Below, piece after piece: positions 17,392-25,945 of a stretch of 64,000 nucleotides of DNA. Source of the DNA: Paenibacillus antri (GTDB lineage: Bacteria > Bacillota > Bacilli > Paenibacillales > YIM-B00363); assembly GCF_005765165.1 (NCBI RefSeq), contig NZ_VCIW01000001.1, forward strand, positions 558,001 to 622,000, in the 5' to 3' direction. Made by a program: the position numbers and the translations under genes. The notes under the pieces were generated by a model that made no database searches, was not told the DNA's origin, and saw only the letters and a list, made by a program, of their open reading frames with translations. Every line of letters starts with the position of its first letter. The stretch's first letter is position 1.

Positions 17392-17420
17392 AAAAAAATA
17401 CGCCCGGTCGCAGGACCGAG
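17392..17420 (-). terminator. Rho-independent terminator after the VOC gene
   Basis: On the minus strand CTCGGTC and GACCGGG pair around a CTGC loop, followed by CGTATTTTTTT. It lies about 15 bp after the VOC-protein stop and should shield the repeat array from read-through. Confidence 0.75.
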
Positions 17421-17434
17421 CGAAACCTTCCGAC

Positions 17435-17902
17435 TTACGTAAGCTCCGGCCAGCCCTCGCTTAAAGGGAGCAGCCGCGCGGGTTCCGTCGGCGCTCCTTC
17501 GGGCAAGCTGCACATGAGCTCGAGGTGGTTGCCGTCGGGATCGTAGAAGTACACCGACGCGTTCTGTTGATGCGGCCGCATGAGCGGCTCGCGGACGTCG
17601 ACCCCGCCGAAGGCGTCGACGGCGATGCCCCGCTCGGCGAGCCAGCCGACGGCGGCGCGCAAGTCGTCGAAGTCGACGCGGAAGGCGATGTGCCGGCCGT
17701 TCGACGGCGCAGTGGACGGCTCCCGGTTCGTGCGGAAATCGTCCTTCGCCCAAAGGCCTAACCAGCTCGACCGCTTCTCGATCCAGAGGAACGCAACGTC
17801 GTCGGATTGGACGGCAAGCTCGAGGCCGAGCGATTCGTAGAACGCGATAGAACGCTGCAAGTCCGACACCGGCAGATGCGTCTCGTATAAGCCCTTGATC
17901 AT
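17435..17902 (-). CDS. VOC (glyoxalase/bleomycin resistance/dioxygenase) family protein
   Basis: The 155-residue protein has the paired beta-alpha-beta modules of the vicinal oxygen chelate superfamily. Candidate metal ligands are His9 in YETHLPVSDL, His in GRHIAF, and Glu in DPDGNHLELMCSL. Function within this superfamily ranges from glyoxalase to thiol transferase to dioxygenase and cannot be resolved. The ATG overlaps the stop of the upstream FMN-reductase gene (ATGA), so the two are translationally coupled and may act in the same detoxification or redox response. Confidence 0.88.
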   Translation of the reverse strand: MIKGLYETHLPVSDLQRSIAFYESLGLELAVQSDDVAFLWIEKRSSWLGLWAKDDFRTNREPSTAPSNGRHIAFRVDFDDLRAAVGWLAERGIAVDAFGGVDVREPLMRPHQQNASVYFYDPDGNHLELMCSLPEGAPTEPARLLPLSEGWPELT

Positions 17903-18450
17903 CGCGCCGTCACCCCTTTCAGCGCCGTCGTCAGCGCTACGAGCTGGTCGAGCGCCCGCTCGACCCGCGTCCGCATCCCTTCGTCGGCCGGCGAGCCGTC
18001 CGCGTTGAACCACTGGCGGCCGCCGATCGATACCCACTCCGGGCTGTTGATGCCGTGCAAGCCGCGTACGATGCCTTGCAGATGCGTCAGCGAGCTGACG
18101 CCGACGGCGCCGCCCGACGAGCTGACGGACAATACGGGCTTGCCGCCTATCTCGCTCGCTCCGAGGTAATCGAGCGCATTCTTGAGCGCCCCCGAGACGG
18201 AACCGTGATACTCGGGCGTCCCGAACACGAGGCCGTCGGCACCCTGCACGGCGGCGATCAGCCGCCTCGCGTTCGGGTGCGCTTCGGCGTCGTCCGGGGA
18301 GAAGATCGGCAGCGGCGACTCGTACACGTCGAACAGCGTCGCCTCGACGCCTCGCGCCTTCAGCCGTTCTTTCATATATCGGAGCAGCTTCGTGCTCGAA
18401 GCGTCCTTCCGGTTGCTGCCTGCCAACAATACAATGTTCGTGTTCGTCAT
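17899..18450 (-). CDS. NAD(P)H-dependent FMN reductase (flavodoxin-like fold)
   Basis: This 183-residue cytoplasmic flavoprotein has the FMN phosphate loop GSNRKDASSTKLL at residues 11-23 and the flavin-binding stretch TPEYHGSVSGALKNALDYL around residues 78-96, both diagnostic of the NADPH-dependent FMN reductase/azoreductase family (SsuE, YhdA). It could reduce FMN, quinones or azo compounds. It is coupled to the downstream VOC gene by a 4-bp overlap. The ribosome binding site AAGGA lies upstream of the ATG. Confidence 0.92.
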   Translation of the reverse strand: MTNTNIVLLAGSNRKDASSTKLLRYMKERLKARGVEATLFDVYESPLPIFSPDDAEAHPNARRLIAAVQGADGLVFGTPEYHGSVSGALKNALDYLGASEIGGKPVLSVSSSGGAVGVSSLTHLQGIVRGLHGINSPEWVSIGGRQWFNADGSPADEGMRTRVERALDQLVALTTALKGVTAR

Positions 18451-18562
18451 TTTCGCTCATTCCTTCGTCATTGGGTTGGTTGAATTTCCTTATCTCCACT
18501 ATACGAAGGATCCATACTTGCCACATCGGCTGGAAGGCGTAGCCGGCGATCATCCATTGGTC

Positions 18563-19282
18563 TTAGGACTCTACGAGACCGTTCTTCACGGCGTACAGCG
18601 CCGCTTGCGTCCGATCGGCGACGCCGAGCTTGCTCAGCAGGCTGCTGACGTGCGTCTTCACGGTTTTTTCCGCGATGCCGCAGGCGGCCGCAATCTCCTT
18701 ATTACTATAGCCTCGGGCAAGGAAGGACAAAATTTCCGCCTCCCGCGGCGTGAGCGCGTCCGGGGACGCCGGACCGGTCGGGGCGGCGGCTGGCGCGGCC
18801 GGATGATCCTGCGTCGCGGCGACGTGCGACATGAGCTGAGCCGCGGCGGCCGGGTGCAGCTGCGGCCGGCCTGCATGAGCGCCTCGAATCGCGTTCGCGA
18901 TGTCGGCGGGGTCCGCGTCCTTCAACAAATACCCGTTCGCGCCGGCCTTGATGGCCGACAACACATGATCCTGCTCGGAAAACGACGTCAACACGATAAT
19001 CCTCGCCTTCGCGTCCATCGCCCGGATGTCCCGCGTCGCCTCGATCCCGTTTTTCTCCGGCATGAACAGGTCCATCAAGATAACATCTGGCTTCAGCTCG
19101 GCCGCGCGGCTTACCGCTTCGACGCCGTTCGCCGCTTCGCCGACGATGTCGAGGTCGTTCTGCATGCCCAGATAGAAAACAAGCCCCTGCCGCACGATCG
19201 CATGATCGTCGACGAGGAGCACGCGGATGGCGGATTTCGATGCCGCGGCCGCTTCCTTACCCGAATCGTTCGTTCCGCTCAT
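18563..19282 (-). CDS. NarL/LuxR-family response regulator
   Basis: The 239-residue regulator has an N-terminal receiver domain with acidic pocket in LLVDDH and phosphoacceptor Asp in DVILMDLFMPEKNG, and conserved TS and K in VLTSFSEQ and LLKDADP. An Ala/Pro-rich linker leads to a LuxR-type helix-turn-helix, LTPREAEILSFLARGYSNKE followed by IAEKTVKTHVSSLLSKLG. It forms a two-component system with the upstream GAF histidine kinase, sharing a 4-bp ATGA overlap. The pair resembles LiaRS/NarXL or DegU-type systems; the regulon is unknown. Confidence 0.93.
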   Translation of the reverse strand: MSGTNDSGKEAAAASKSAIRVLLVDDHAIVRQGLVFYLGMQNDLDIVGEAANGVEAVSRAAELKPDVILMDLFMPEKNGIEATRDIRAMDAKARIIVLTSFSEQDHVLSAIKAGANGYLLKDADPADIANAIRGAHAGRPQLHPAAAAQLMSHVAATQDHPAAPAAAPTGPASPDALTPREAEILSFLARGYSNKEIAAACGIAEKTVKTHVSSLLSKLGVADRTQAALYAVKNGLVES

Positions 19283-20934
19283 GGCTTCTCCCCTCCTCGT
19301 TCCGCCGCCGGCAGCGGCAGTCGGACGCGCACGTCCGTTCCGTATCCCGGTCGGCTGTCGACCGTGGCCGCGCCGCCGGCCGATTCCGCCCGCTCCCGCA
19401 TCGTCGTCATGCCGAAGCCGTAGCCGTCCGCGTCGTCGTTCCGGAACCCGTTCCCGCGATCCGACACCGTCATGACGACGGCGCCCGGCTCGAACGCGAG
19501 CGCGATCGACGCCCGGTCGACGCCGGCGTGCTTCACCACGTTATTGAGCGCCTCCTGCCCGATGCGCCACAGCGCCAGCTCGACGCGTTCCGGCAGCTGT
19601 CGCAGCGCGCCCGCGTCGCAGGACACCGTCACGCCGATCGAGGCGCCGTAGCGGGTCAGCCCCGTCAGCAGCCCTTCCTCGAGGCCGGCCGGCCGCAGCT
19701 GCCGAATCATGCCGCGCATCTCGGCCAGCGCCTCGCGCGACAGACGGCCGATCTCCGTCGCCGCCCGCCGCACGCCCGCGGGCGATTCCGCCAGCGCGGC
19801 CTCGAGCCCTTTGGCGTGCAGCTGCAGCGAAAACAGCATTTGCGACACCGAATCGTGCAGGTCGCGGGCGATCCGGTTGCGCTCCTCCCAACGGGCGAGC
19901 GTCTTGCCCTGCTCCTGCAGCCTCGCGTTCTCGTAGGTGAGCGCCGCATGCGCCGACAGCGCGGAGAGCACCTCCGCGTCGACGCCGTCGAACGCCGCTT
20001 CGGTCGAGCTGCCCGCGACGAGCACGCCGATCGGCCGCCCCTGCAGCACGAGCGGCACGGCGGCGCCCGCGCGGATCGGCGCGCCCGACGGAAGCAGCCC
20101 CGGATCGACCGGCGCCGCGAGCCGCTTCGTCTCCAGCGTCTCGAGGACGTCGTCGAGCAGCGCGCACGAATGGCCGGGCGCCCCGCACGAAGGCACGCGC
20201 ACCTCTCCCGCGTCGTACGAGGCGTGCAGGAAGAGCCCCTGCGACTCCCGCATCCATAGCGAGACGTTCGACCAGCCGAACGTCTCGCCCGCGACGCGCA
20301 CGATGCTGGCCGCGATGCGTTCCGGCTTCGGCTCGACGACCGCGCGCAGCTCGCTCGCGGCCGCGCCGAGCCGCTCGAACCGCGCGGCGCGCTTGCGCTC
20401 CTCGCCGTACAGCCGGATGCGGTGCGACGCCGTGCCGATCTGCAGCGCGACCGATTGCAGCAGGCTCAGCTCCTCGTCGCTGAACGCCGTCTTGCCCGGC
20501 GCGCCGACGTTCAGGATGCCGAACAAGTCGTCGCCCGACCGGAGCGGAATCGTCGCATGATGCGTCAGCCCGCCGGTGTCGCCGCGCTTGTGCAGGATCG
20601 CGTCCTCGATGCGCTTGCAGTTCAAAATATTCGCGGCTCGGTGCAAACGCCCGTCGCGGAACCGGTCGACGCACCAGCAGGTGCCGCTCCGCATCGGCCG
20701 CTTGGCGTCCCGCGCGAGCGCCGGGGGCAACCCGACGTCGGCCGCGCAGCGCAGCGCTCCGGTCTTCCGAGGTTCGATGAGGAACACCCATCCCGTCGAG
20801 AGGCCCGTCAGCTCGAGCACCTTATCCAGCACGGCGTCCAGCATCTGCGTCATATCGTACGTGCCGTTGATCGTCTCCGCGATGTCCCGCAGCAGCTCCG
20901 CCTCGCGCACGCGCGCGTCGTCCCGCATCTCCAT
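19279..20934 (-). CDS. GAF-domain sensor histidine kinase (HisKA_3 type)
   Basis: The 551-residue kinase is soluble. Two GAF-type domains (about residues 15-160 and 195-340) would sense small ligands, light or redox state; Cys residues such as in GTCWCVDRFRDG and CGAPGHSCALL might bind a cofactor, though this is speculation. The HisKA_3 phosphoacceptor is the His in NRIARDLHDSVSQMLFSLQL, followed by an HATPase domain with N-box GQEALNNVVKHA and G-box DRGNGF. I chose the ATG with AGGAG seven bases upstream. It is coupled to the LuxR-type response regulator gene. Confidence 0.92.
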   Translation of the reverse strand: MEMRDDARVREAELLRDIAETINGTYDMTQMLDAVLDKVLELTGLSTGWVFLIEPRKTGALRCAADVGLPPALARDAKRPMRSGTCWCVDRFRDGRLHRAANILNCKRIEDAILHKRGDTGGLTHHATIPLRSGDDLFGILNVGAPGKTAFSDEELSLLQSVALQIGTASHRIRLYGEERKRAARFERLGAAASELRAVVEPKPERIAASIVRVAGETFGWSNVSLWMRESQGLFLHASYDAGEVRVPSCGAPGHSCALLDDVLETLETKRLAAPVDPGLLPSGAPIRAGAAVPLVLQGRPIGVLVAGSSTEAAFDGVDAEVLSALSAHAALTYENARLQEQGKTLARWEERNRIARDLHDSVSQMLFSLQLHAKGLEAALAESPAGVRRAATEIGRLSREALAEMRGMIRQLRPAGLEEGLLTGLTRYGASIGVTVSCDAGALRQLPERVELALWRIGQEALNNVVKHAGVDRASIALAFEPGAVVMTVSDRGNGFRNDDADGYGFGMTTMRERAESAGGAATVDSRPGYGTDVRVRLPLPAAERGGEKP

Positions 20935-20975
20935 CCCTCGTCTCCTATGTATCGCAATCGTAACCGAAACTGATG

Positions 20976-21131
20976 CTACTCGACCCGCGCCTCGCCTCGA
21001 CGCTCTTGCTCCAAGCACCTCGCGCAAAACGTTCCCCGCGCGCCGAACCACCGCCACGCAAGCGCCGTTACCGCGCTCAGCCGCTCCTCCTCCTGCCGAA
21101 CCCGAACTTCCGTAACGTAAGCATCAACCAT
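20976..21131 (-). CDS. Possible 51-residue small protein upstream of the GAF kinase
   Basis: A short frame begins with ATG preceded by AAGGGGAG at about ten bases and ends 41 bp before the kinase start. The product is charged, starts MVDAYVTEVRVRQEEERLSA and has a CARC motif near residue 39. It could be a small regulatory protein cotranscribed with the two-component system. The only support is ribosome binding site and position. Confidence 0.4.
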   Translation of the reverse strand: MVDAYVTEVRVRQEEERLSAVTALAWRWFGARGTFCARCLEQERRGEARVE

Positions 21132-21196
21132 AGCCGTTCTCTCCCCTTCTGTCATCGATGCTTTCAGTATGGGGGAACCCCGTTACATGCGCGTCG

Positions 21197-21253
21197 GAAA
21201 AAGGACGGAGCCCGCCCTCGGCCTTTGGTCTTACGACCGGCTCGACGGCGGGC
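21197..21253 (-). terminator. Terminator after the GntR/solute-binding fusion gene
   Basis: On the minus strand GCCCGCC and GGCGGGC form an outer stem with an inner GGTC/GACC hairpin, followed by TCCGTCCTTTTTCC. It lies about 25 bp after the gene's stop. Confidence 0.65.
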
Positions 21254-21278
21254 AGCTACTGTAAGCGCGTATTCGCGC

Positions 21279-22670
21279 TTAGCCGCGCTCGAACGCGATC
21301 CGCAGCCGCTCGATCGCCTGCTCCCGGCTTTCCATGTTGGACCAATACAGCTTCAATTCGTTCCGCATCCGCTCCAGCTCCTTGAGCGGCAAGCCCAAAT
21401 CCGCGATGTGAGCGAACGTCGGCACGATATCCCGATACATGTGGAAATGCGGCGGCCGATACATCGCTTCCTTCCCCTGCCACTCGGCGGCCTTCTTATG
21501 GCTCGGAATCGTGAGCGTGCCGCGCCGAATGCCGAGCTGGACGTCGTACGAGAGCAAGTAGCGAACGAGCGCCATCGCCGCGTCCTTCGCCTTCGAGGCT
21601 TTGTTCACGGCGAGGCCGATGCTGAGCAGCAGCGTCTTCGCGTTGCGATGCGCGGGCAGCGGAGCCAGGTCGTAGCGGAAGCCCGCCGCCTTCAGCGAGT
21701 TCAAGCTGTAATAGGTCGTCATCATCATCGACACCTTCTGCTGGAGAAACAGCGACTCGGTATCCGAGTCGGTCTCCGACAGGAACGCCGGCAGCGTTCC
21801 CGGGTCGTAGTGCAGCCGCCGGCCGAGCTCCAGCCCGTCCCACAGCCTGTCGTCGCCGAAATCCGGCGGCGGAGCGCCGAGGTCGTCCCGGCGGAACGAC
21901 GCTCCGCTTTGCAGCAGGAAGATCGGCCAACGATTGCCGGACAACAGATGGAAGTGGAAGCCGTATCGCTCCCGGCCGTCGCGGAGCGCCGCCGAATGCG
22001 ACAGCAGGTCGTCCCACGTCCAGCTGCTGTCCGGCTCCGGCACGCCTCGCTCCTCGAAGTGCTCCTTATTGTAGCAGAGCACCACGGGGGAGGCGACGAA
22101 CGGCTGTACGTGAAGCTCGCCGCCGCTCCGCTTGAAGGCGCGGGTGAGGAAAGGGTACAGCTCCTTGTTTTCCTCCATCGGCTCGAAGATGCGCTCGCGC
22201 CCGCCGTCGAGACAATGCTGGTAATTATGGTTATTGATCGTCACGGCGTCAAGAAGACCATTCTCGAAATATTCGGGAACGGTCTCCAAGAAGCCGCTAT
22301 AGTAGATAGGCACCATCTGAACGCGAATATGCGGATGCAGCTTATAGAAGCCTTCCAGCATCTCCTGCAAGTTCGTCTCGTGCAGCATCGAAGCGTAATA
22401 GCCGAACCGGACGGTGATCGTCCCCGCCTCGTTCGGATCGCGGACGCGGTTGCCGACCCGCGGCACCTTCTCGATCAGCGACTCGCCGACGAGCTGCTCG
22501 AGTCCCTGGCGTACGGAGTTCTTGCTTAAGGAAAACTGCTCCGCGAGCGTCAGCTCCGACGGCAAATAATCGCCGGGCGGGCGGCGGCCCGTAATAATGT
22601 CTTCGCGCAGCGCCGAAACCATCTCGCCGAGCCGATGACGGAACGTCTTCCGGCTTACCTTGTTGTCCAT
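21279..22670 (-). CDS. GntR-type DNA-binding domain fused to an extracellular-type solute-binding domain
   Basis: This 463-residue protein has an N-terminal GntR winged helix (residues 5-75, with PSELTLAEQFSLSKNSVRQG and LIEKVPRVGNRV). It is followed directly by a full family 1 sugar-binding fold of about 370 residues (ITVRFGYYA, YNKEHFEERGVPEPDSSWTW, GLAVNKASKAKDAAMALVRY). No signal peptide or lipobox is present, so the binding domain acts in the cytoplasm as the ligand sensor. The start is ATG with GGAG nine bases upstream. It lies 70 bp after the last dockerin-protein gene, separated by a hairpin, and probably regulates that operon or related sugar genes. Confidence 0.88.
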   Translation of the reverse strand: MDNKVSRKTFRHRLGEMVSALREDIITGRRPPGDYLPSELTLAEQFSLSKNSVRQGLEQLVGESLIEKVPRVGNRVRDPNEAGTITVRFGYYASMLHETNLQEMLEGFYKLHPHIRVQMVPIYYSGFLETVPEYFENGLLDAVTINNHNYQHCLDGGRERIFEPMEENKELYPFLTRAFKRSGGELHVQPFVASPVVLCYNKEHFEERGVPEPDSSWTWDDLLSHSAALRDGRERYGFHFHLLSGNRWPIFLLQSGASFRRDDLGAPPPDFGDDRLWDGLELGRRLHYDPGTLPAFLSETDSDTESLFLQQKVSMMMTTYYSLNSLKAAGFRYDLAPLPAHRNAKTLLLSIGLAVNKASKAKDAAMALVRYLLSYDVQLGIRRGTLTIPSHKKAAEWQGKEAMYRPPHFHMYRDIVPTFAHIADLGLPLKELERMRNELKLYWSNMESREQAIERLRIAFERG

Positions 22671-22698
22671 TGTCCGAATCTCCAACCTTCTAGAGAGT

Positions 22699-22727
22699 AA
22701 GGCCGCGGAACGTCGCTCCGCGGCCTC
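22699..22727 (-). terminator. Intercistronic hairpin, weak terminator
   Basis: AGGCCGCGGA and TCCGCGGCCT form a perfect stem between the dockerin-protein stop and the fusion-regulator start. On the minus strand the tail is TTACTCTCT, so termination may be partial and the regulator may be reached by read-through. Confidence 0.55.
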
Positions 22728-22740
22728 GAATCCAATACCC

Positions 22741-25700
22741 TTACGGTTCCAGCAGCGCCGTTGCGACCAACGCCAGATCGGCGATGTCGATGACGCCGTC
22801 GCGATTCACGTCCAGCGAGCGATGATCCGCCGCGGGAGCGCCGATGCGGCGAGCGACCGCGACCAGATCGTCCATCGCGACTTTGCCGTCTCCGTTCACG
22901 TCTTCCAATCGTTCCACGACTTCGTACGCAGCAACGACATCCGAATCGAGCGCGAACAGCGCGCCGGTCGTCTCCGCGTCGTCCCGCGCGAGCGTCGATT
23001 CGCCGCCGAGCAGCGCGAACGAGGTTCCCCCAGTCTTGCCGGTCGGTCGGAACGTCAGGCTCGCGACGACGTCACCGTCGCCGATCGCGCCGGCGCCGAG
23101 CTTCGTCGCGACGATCCATGCTTTGCCGCCGTCCTGCTTCCAGGTCAAGTAGCCGCCGCCGTTCGCCAGCCCTTCCCCTTCGACGACCGTATCCAGCGTA
23201 AAGTATGCCGGGTCGTACGTCAGCGAAAGCTTCGCGGCATACAGCCGATCCGTCTCCTCCGCGACGATGTCGAGCGTCACCGGCCGCGTCTTCGCGCCGG
23301 CCGAATCGTTCAAGACGAGCGCCAGCTTGCCCGGCGCGCCGTCGGCGTCGCCCAAGTCGTCAGGGGACCGCAGCGCGACGTCGTCGTAATAAGCGGTAAT
23401 TACATTCCATCTAGAGCTGTACAGCATGATGCGGGCCTGAACGGCCTCCGCCGGCGCGACGCCCGTCACCTCGACCTTGTGCCATTGGTTCGGAACATCG
23501 CTGCCGAGCAAGCTGAACTCGTACCCGAGCTCCTTGCCGGCCGCGTCGTAGAAATACAGCATCAGCGCCGCATCGTCCGGATCGCCTTCCGTCATATTGA
23601 TATTAACACTAGCGGTATACGTTTTTCCAGATTTTACTGCAATCGGATCGCTCAGCAATCCGCCCGATGCCTCCCGGGACGCATCCGCGATTTTCGCGCT
23701 GCGGGCGCCGGATCGGCTCTTCTCGTCCGTCACGCCGAAGACGAGGCCGTTCGGATACGGATTCGTCCAGCCGGGAATCGTTCCGCCGCTGCCGATCGTC
23801 TCGAAGCCGCCGTTCGTCACCGGAAGGTTCCGTTCGACCGGATCCGTCGGGCCGCCGCCGCCGTCGTTCGTCACCGGAATTTTCATCAGATGCGCTCCCG
23901 CCGTGTAGTAGATCTGCTCTATGCCGCTTGCGTCCGCAGCGATCGCCATAAAGTTGATTTCCTGCCCGTTCGGCGTCAGCTGCACGAAGTCCATCGTCTC
24001 CGGATCGACGACCGTCATCCGGTCCGCGAGGTCGACGTACAAGAGGCCGTCCTCGCCCCAGCGCGGGTGATACGGACGCCAGAAGCCGTAGTTTTTCACG
24101 TCCGGATAAATATTTTTGTAGTCGACGATTTCATAAGTGGAAGGATCCATCTTGAAAACGACCCCGTCCGCATTGCCCCACACCATGCCGTCCGGACCGA
24201 TCGTAAGGCCGGTAATCATCGGCGGCTTGTCGAGCTCCGGGATGTCGAGCGTGAACTCCGCCACCTTCTTTTCCGCGGCGACGTCCCATACGAACATCTT
24301 CGCTTCCGTCTCCGTCGGCGTCACGCCGAGGCCGCCGTAGATGTTGGACCCGCCGTAGATAAGGCCGTCCCGATAGACGAGACCCGTGATGCTCTGGTTG
24401 TGGATGACGTTCGCATACACCTTCTTCTCGCCGGTCGCCGGATCGTAGATCGTCAGAGCCCCGCCCAGCTTGCCGTACGTCGGGATCGTCCCGACGATCA
24501 GCTTGCCGGCCCCCGTCGTCATCATGTACGGACGGTCTTGGTCCGAGCCGATCGCGAACAGCTGCTGAGCGACAGGCGCCCCCGGGCCGATCTTGCTGCG
24601 ATAAATCAAGCCGCCCGGATACACGCCGTAGTACATGTAGTCGCCGAGCGCGACGATGCCTTCCGCCTGGCCGATCGAGAAGTTCACCTTGCTGTCCGTC
24701 ACCGGATCGTACACGGCCCCGAGGCCGCCCGGATAACCGCTCATATAGAGCTTGCCGTCCGGCCCCGGCTCCAGCTGATGCAGCGGATTCGGCGCGCCCG
24801 CGACGACGGGCGGCCGGTCCTTCCGAATGCCGGCTTCGACATTCAACAGAACCGTCTTGCCGTCGCTCGTCATCGTGACGATCGACTCGCCCGGGAGTTG
24901 CGGGTCGTCCGGGAACGCGATCCACTCCGCGCCGCGCAGCGAGCTGCCGAAGCTGATGCCGGTCGAACGCGCCTGGAACGTCGTTAGGTCGAGCTCCGCC
25001 AGCTGGCGGTTCACGATCAAGTACAGCTTGCCGTTTCTCGACTCCAGCTCGTTCCAGCCGAACACCGCGCCGCCGAGCTGGCGGCCGATGCGGTGGGGGA
25101 GCCAGGTTTCGTTTTCCAAATCGTAAATCAGCAGCTCGTTCAAGTCCCCGGCGAAACGCACCAACAAATAGCCGTCGACCTCGGCCATGTCGTACGCGAA
25201 CGGCACGTCGGCCGGCGCGACGCCGAGAATGCCCGCCACCGGGTCCGAGATGACCGTCTTCTCGCCGGTGTCGACGTTCAGCTTCACGACCGCCCCGGTC
25301 GTGCCGATGCCCGCGTAGATGTGCCCTTCGTAATACGCCATCGAACGCACGTATTCTTGACCCGGCGCCATCGAGCCGTAATCCCGGAACGTCTTCGCGA
25401 CCGGATCGAACTTAAACACCTTGCCGCTTTGGAACGTACCCCCGTACACATTGCCGCGCTCGTCCGTCGTCATCGCCCACAGCGATTTCTCGCCGGGCGC
25501 CGGATCGCCGTGATTCGTCGCCCGCTTCGTGACGGGAGAGTAGCTCCACAGCACCGGCGTATTGCCGGACGTCGTGCCCGCGATATATACCGTGCCGTCG
25601 GGCGCGATCGCATGACGCCACGTCGTATGCATCCCGGTCAGCTCGATTGCGCGCAGCAGCGTATTGGTCCGAACGTCGATCACATTGAAAATGGCGTTCT

Positions 25701-25929
25701 CCGACGTCACCGTCGTATATGCCGTCTCCTTCCCGTCCTCCATGCCGAACACCGCGTCGTTGATCGACACTCTCGTGATCGGAACGCTTACGCTGACCGG
25801 CTCGCCGAACCGCTTCCCGCCCAAGGACCCGGCGGCCGCAGCCGCCGAGCCCGCGGACGGAAGCAGCGAGGCCGCGAGCAGCGCGCCGGCGACGAGCGCC
25901 GTCGCGAATCGAAACTTGTTTCGCGTCAT
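22741..25929 (-). CDS. Secreted beta-propeller protein with carbohydrate-binding-like, cohesin-like and dockerin modules (copy 2)
   Basis: The 1062-residue protein starts (ATG with GGAGGAAGC upstream) with a Sec signal peptide ending near SAAAAAGS. Residues about 30-690 form repeated beta-propeller blades with motifs such as TVYIAGTTSGNTPVLWSYSP and GPDGKLYMSGYPGG. A jelly-roll module (LPVTNGGFETIGSGGTIPGW, about 705-850) resembles CBM4/9-type domains. Next is a cohesin-like sandwich (LYAAKLSLTYDPAYF, about 870-1000), then a type I dockerin with two EF-hand-like loops, DVNGDGKVAMDDL and DVNRDGVIDIADL. It is a close paralogue of the gene 16 bp upstream. I see no catalytic motif; it could be a scaffold, binding protein or unrecognised lyase. 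Confidence 0.88.
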   Translation of the reverse strand: MTRNKFRFATALVAGALLAASLLPSAGSAAAAAGSLGGKRFGEPVSVSVPITRVSINDAVFGMEDGKETAYTTVTSENAIFNVIDVRTNTLLRAIELTGMHTTWRHAIAPDGTVYIAGTTSGNTPVLWSYSPVTKRATNHGDPAPGEKSLWAMTTDERGNVYGGTFQSGKVFKFDPVAKTFRDYGSMAPGQEYVRSMAYYEGHIYAGIGTTGAVVKLNVDTGEKTVISDPVAGILGVAPADVPFAYDMAEVDGYLLVRFAGDLNELLIYDLENETWLPHRIGRQLGGAVFGWNELESRNGKLYLIVNRQLAELDLTTFQARSTGISFGSSLRGAEWIAFPDDPQLPGESIVTMTSDGKTVLLNVEAGIRKDRPPVVAGAPNPLHQLEPGPDGKLYMSGYPGGLGAVYDPVTDSKVNFSIGQAEGIVALGDYMYYGVYPGGLIYRSKIGPGAPVAQQLFAIGSDQDRPYMMTTGAGKLIVGTIPTYGKLGGALTIYDPATGEKKVYANVIHNQSITGLVYRDGLIYGGSNIYGGLGVTPTETEAKMFVWDVAAEKKVAEFTLDIPELDKPPMITGLTIGPDGMVWGNADGVVFKMDPSTYEIVDYKNIYPDVKNYGFWRPYHPRWGEDGLLYVDLADRMTVVDPETMDFVQLTPNGQEINFMAIAADASGIEQIYYTAGAHLMKIPVTNDGGGGPTDPVERNLPVTNGGFETIGSGGTIPGWTNPYPNGLVFGVTDEKSRSGARSAKIADASREASGGLLSDPIAVKSGKTYTASVNINMTEGDPDDAALMLYFYDAAGKELGYEFSLLGSDVPNQWHKVEVTGVAPAEAVQARIMLYSSRWNVITAYYDDVALRSPDDLGDADGAPGKLALVLNDSAGAKTRPVTLDIVAEETDRLYAAKLSLTYDPAYFTLDTVVEGEGLANGGGYLTWKQDGGKAWIVATKLGAGAIGDGDVVASLTFRPTGKTGGTSFALLGGESTLARDDAETTGALFALDSDVVAAYEVVERLEDVNGDGKVAMDDLVAVARRIGAPAADHRSLDVNRDGVIDIADLALVATALLEP

Positions 25930-25945
25930 GCCGCTTCCTCCTTCG

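Larger units (their letters stand above)
16670..17434. other. Gene-free region dominated by a tandem repeat
   Basis: Between the TspO-like and VOC genes, which converge, no gene can be supported. A GC-rich hairpin (about 16687-16721) follows the TspO-like stop. The 62-bp array then occupies 16745-17322, an inverted partial copy follows at 17329-17360, and a terminator for the VOC gene lies at 17392-17420. Proline- and serine-rich open frames here are products of the repeat. Confidence 0.85.

Noticed and set aside
22660-24987. Open frame of 775 codons on the plus strand, and similar long frames over most minus-strand genes
   Set aside because: Antisense to the dockerin protein. Arg/Val/Asp/His-rich composition, no ribosome binding site and no domain motif; an expected shadow of GC-rich codon usage on the real strand.
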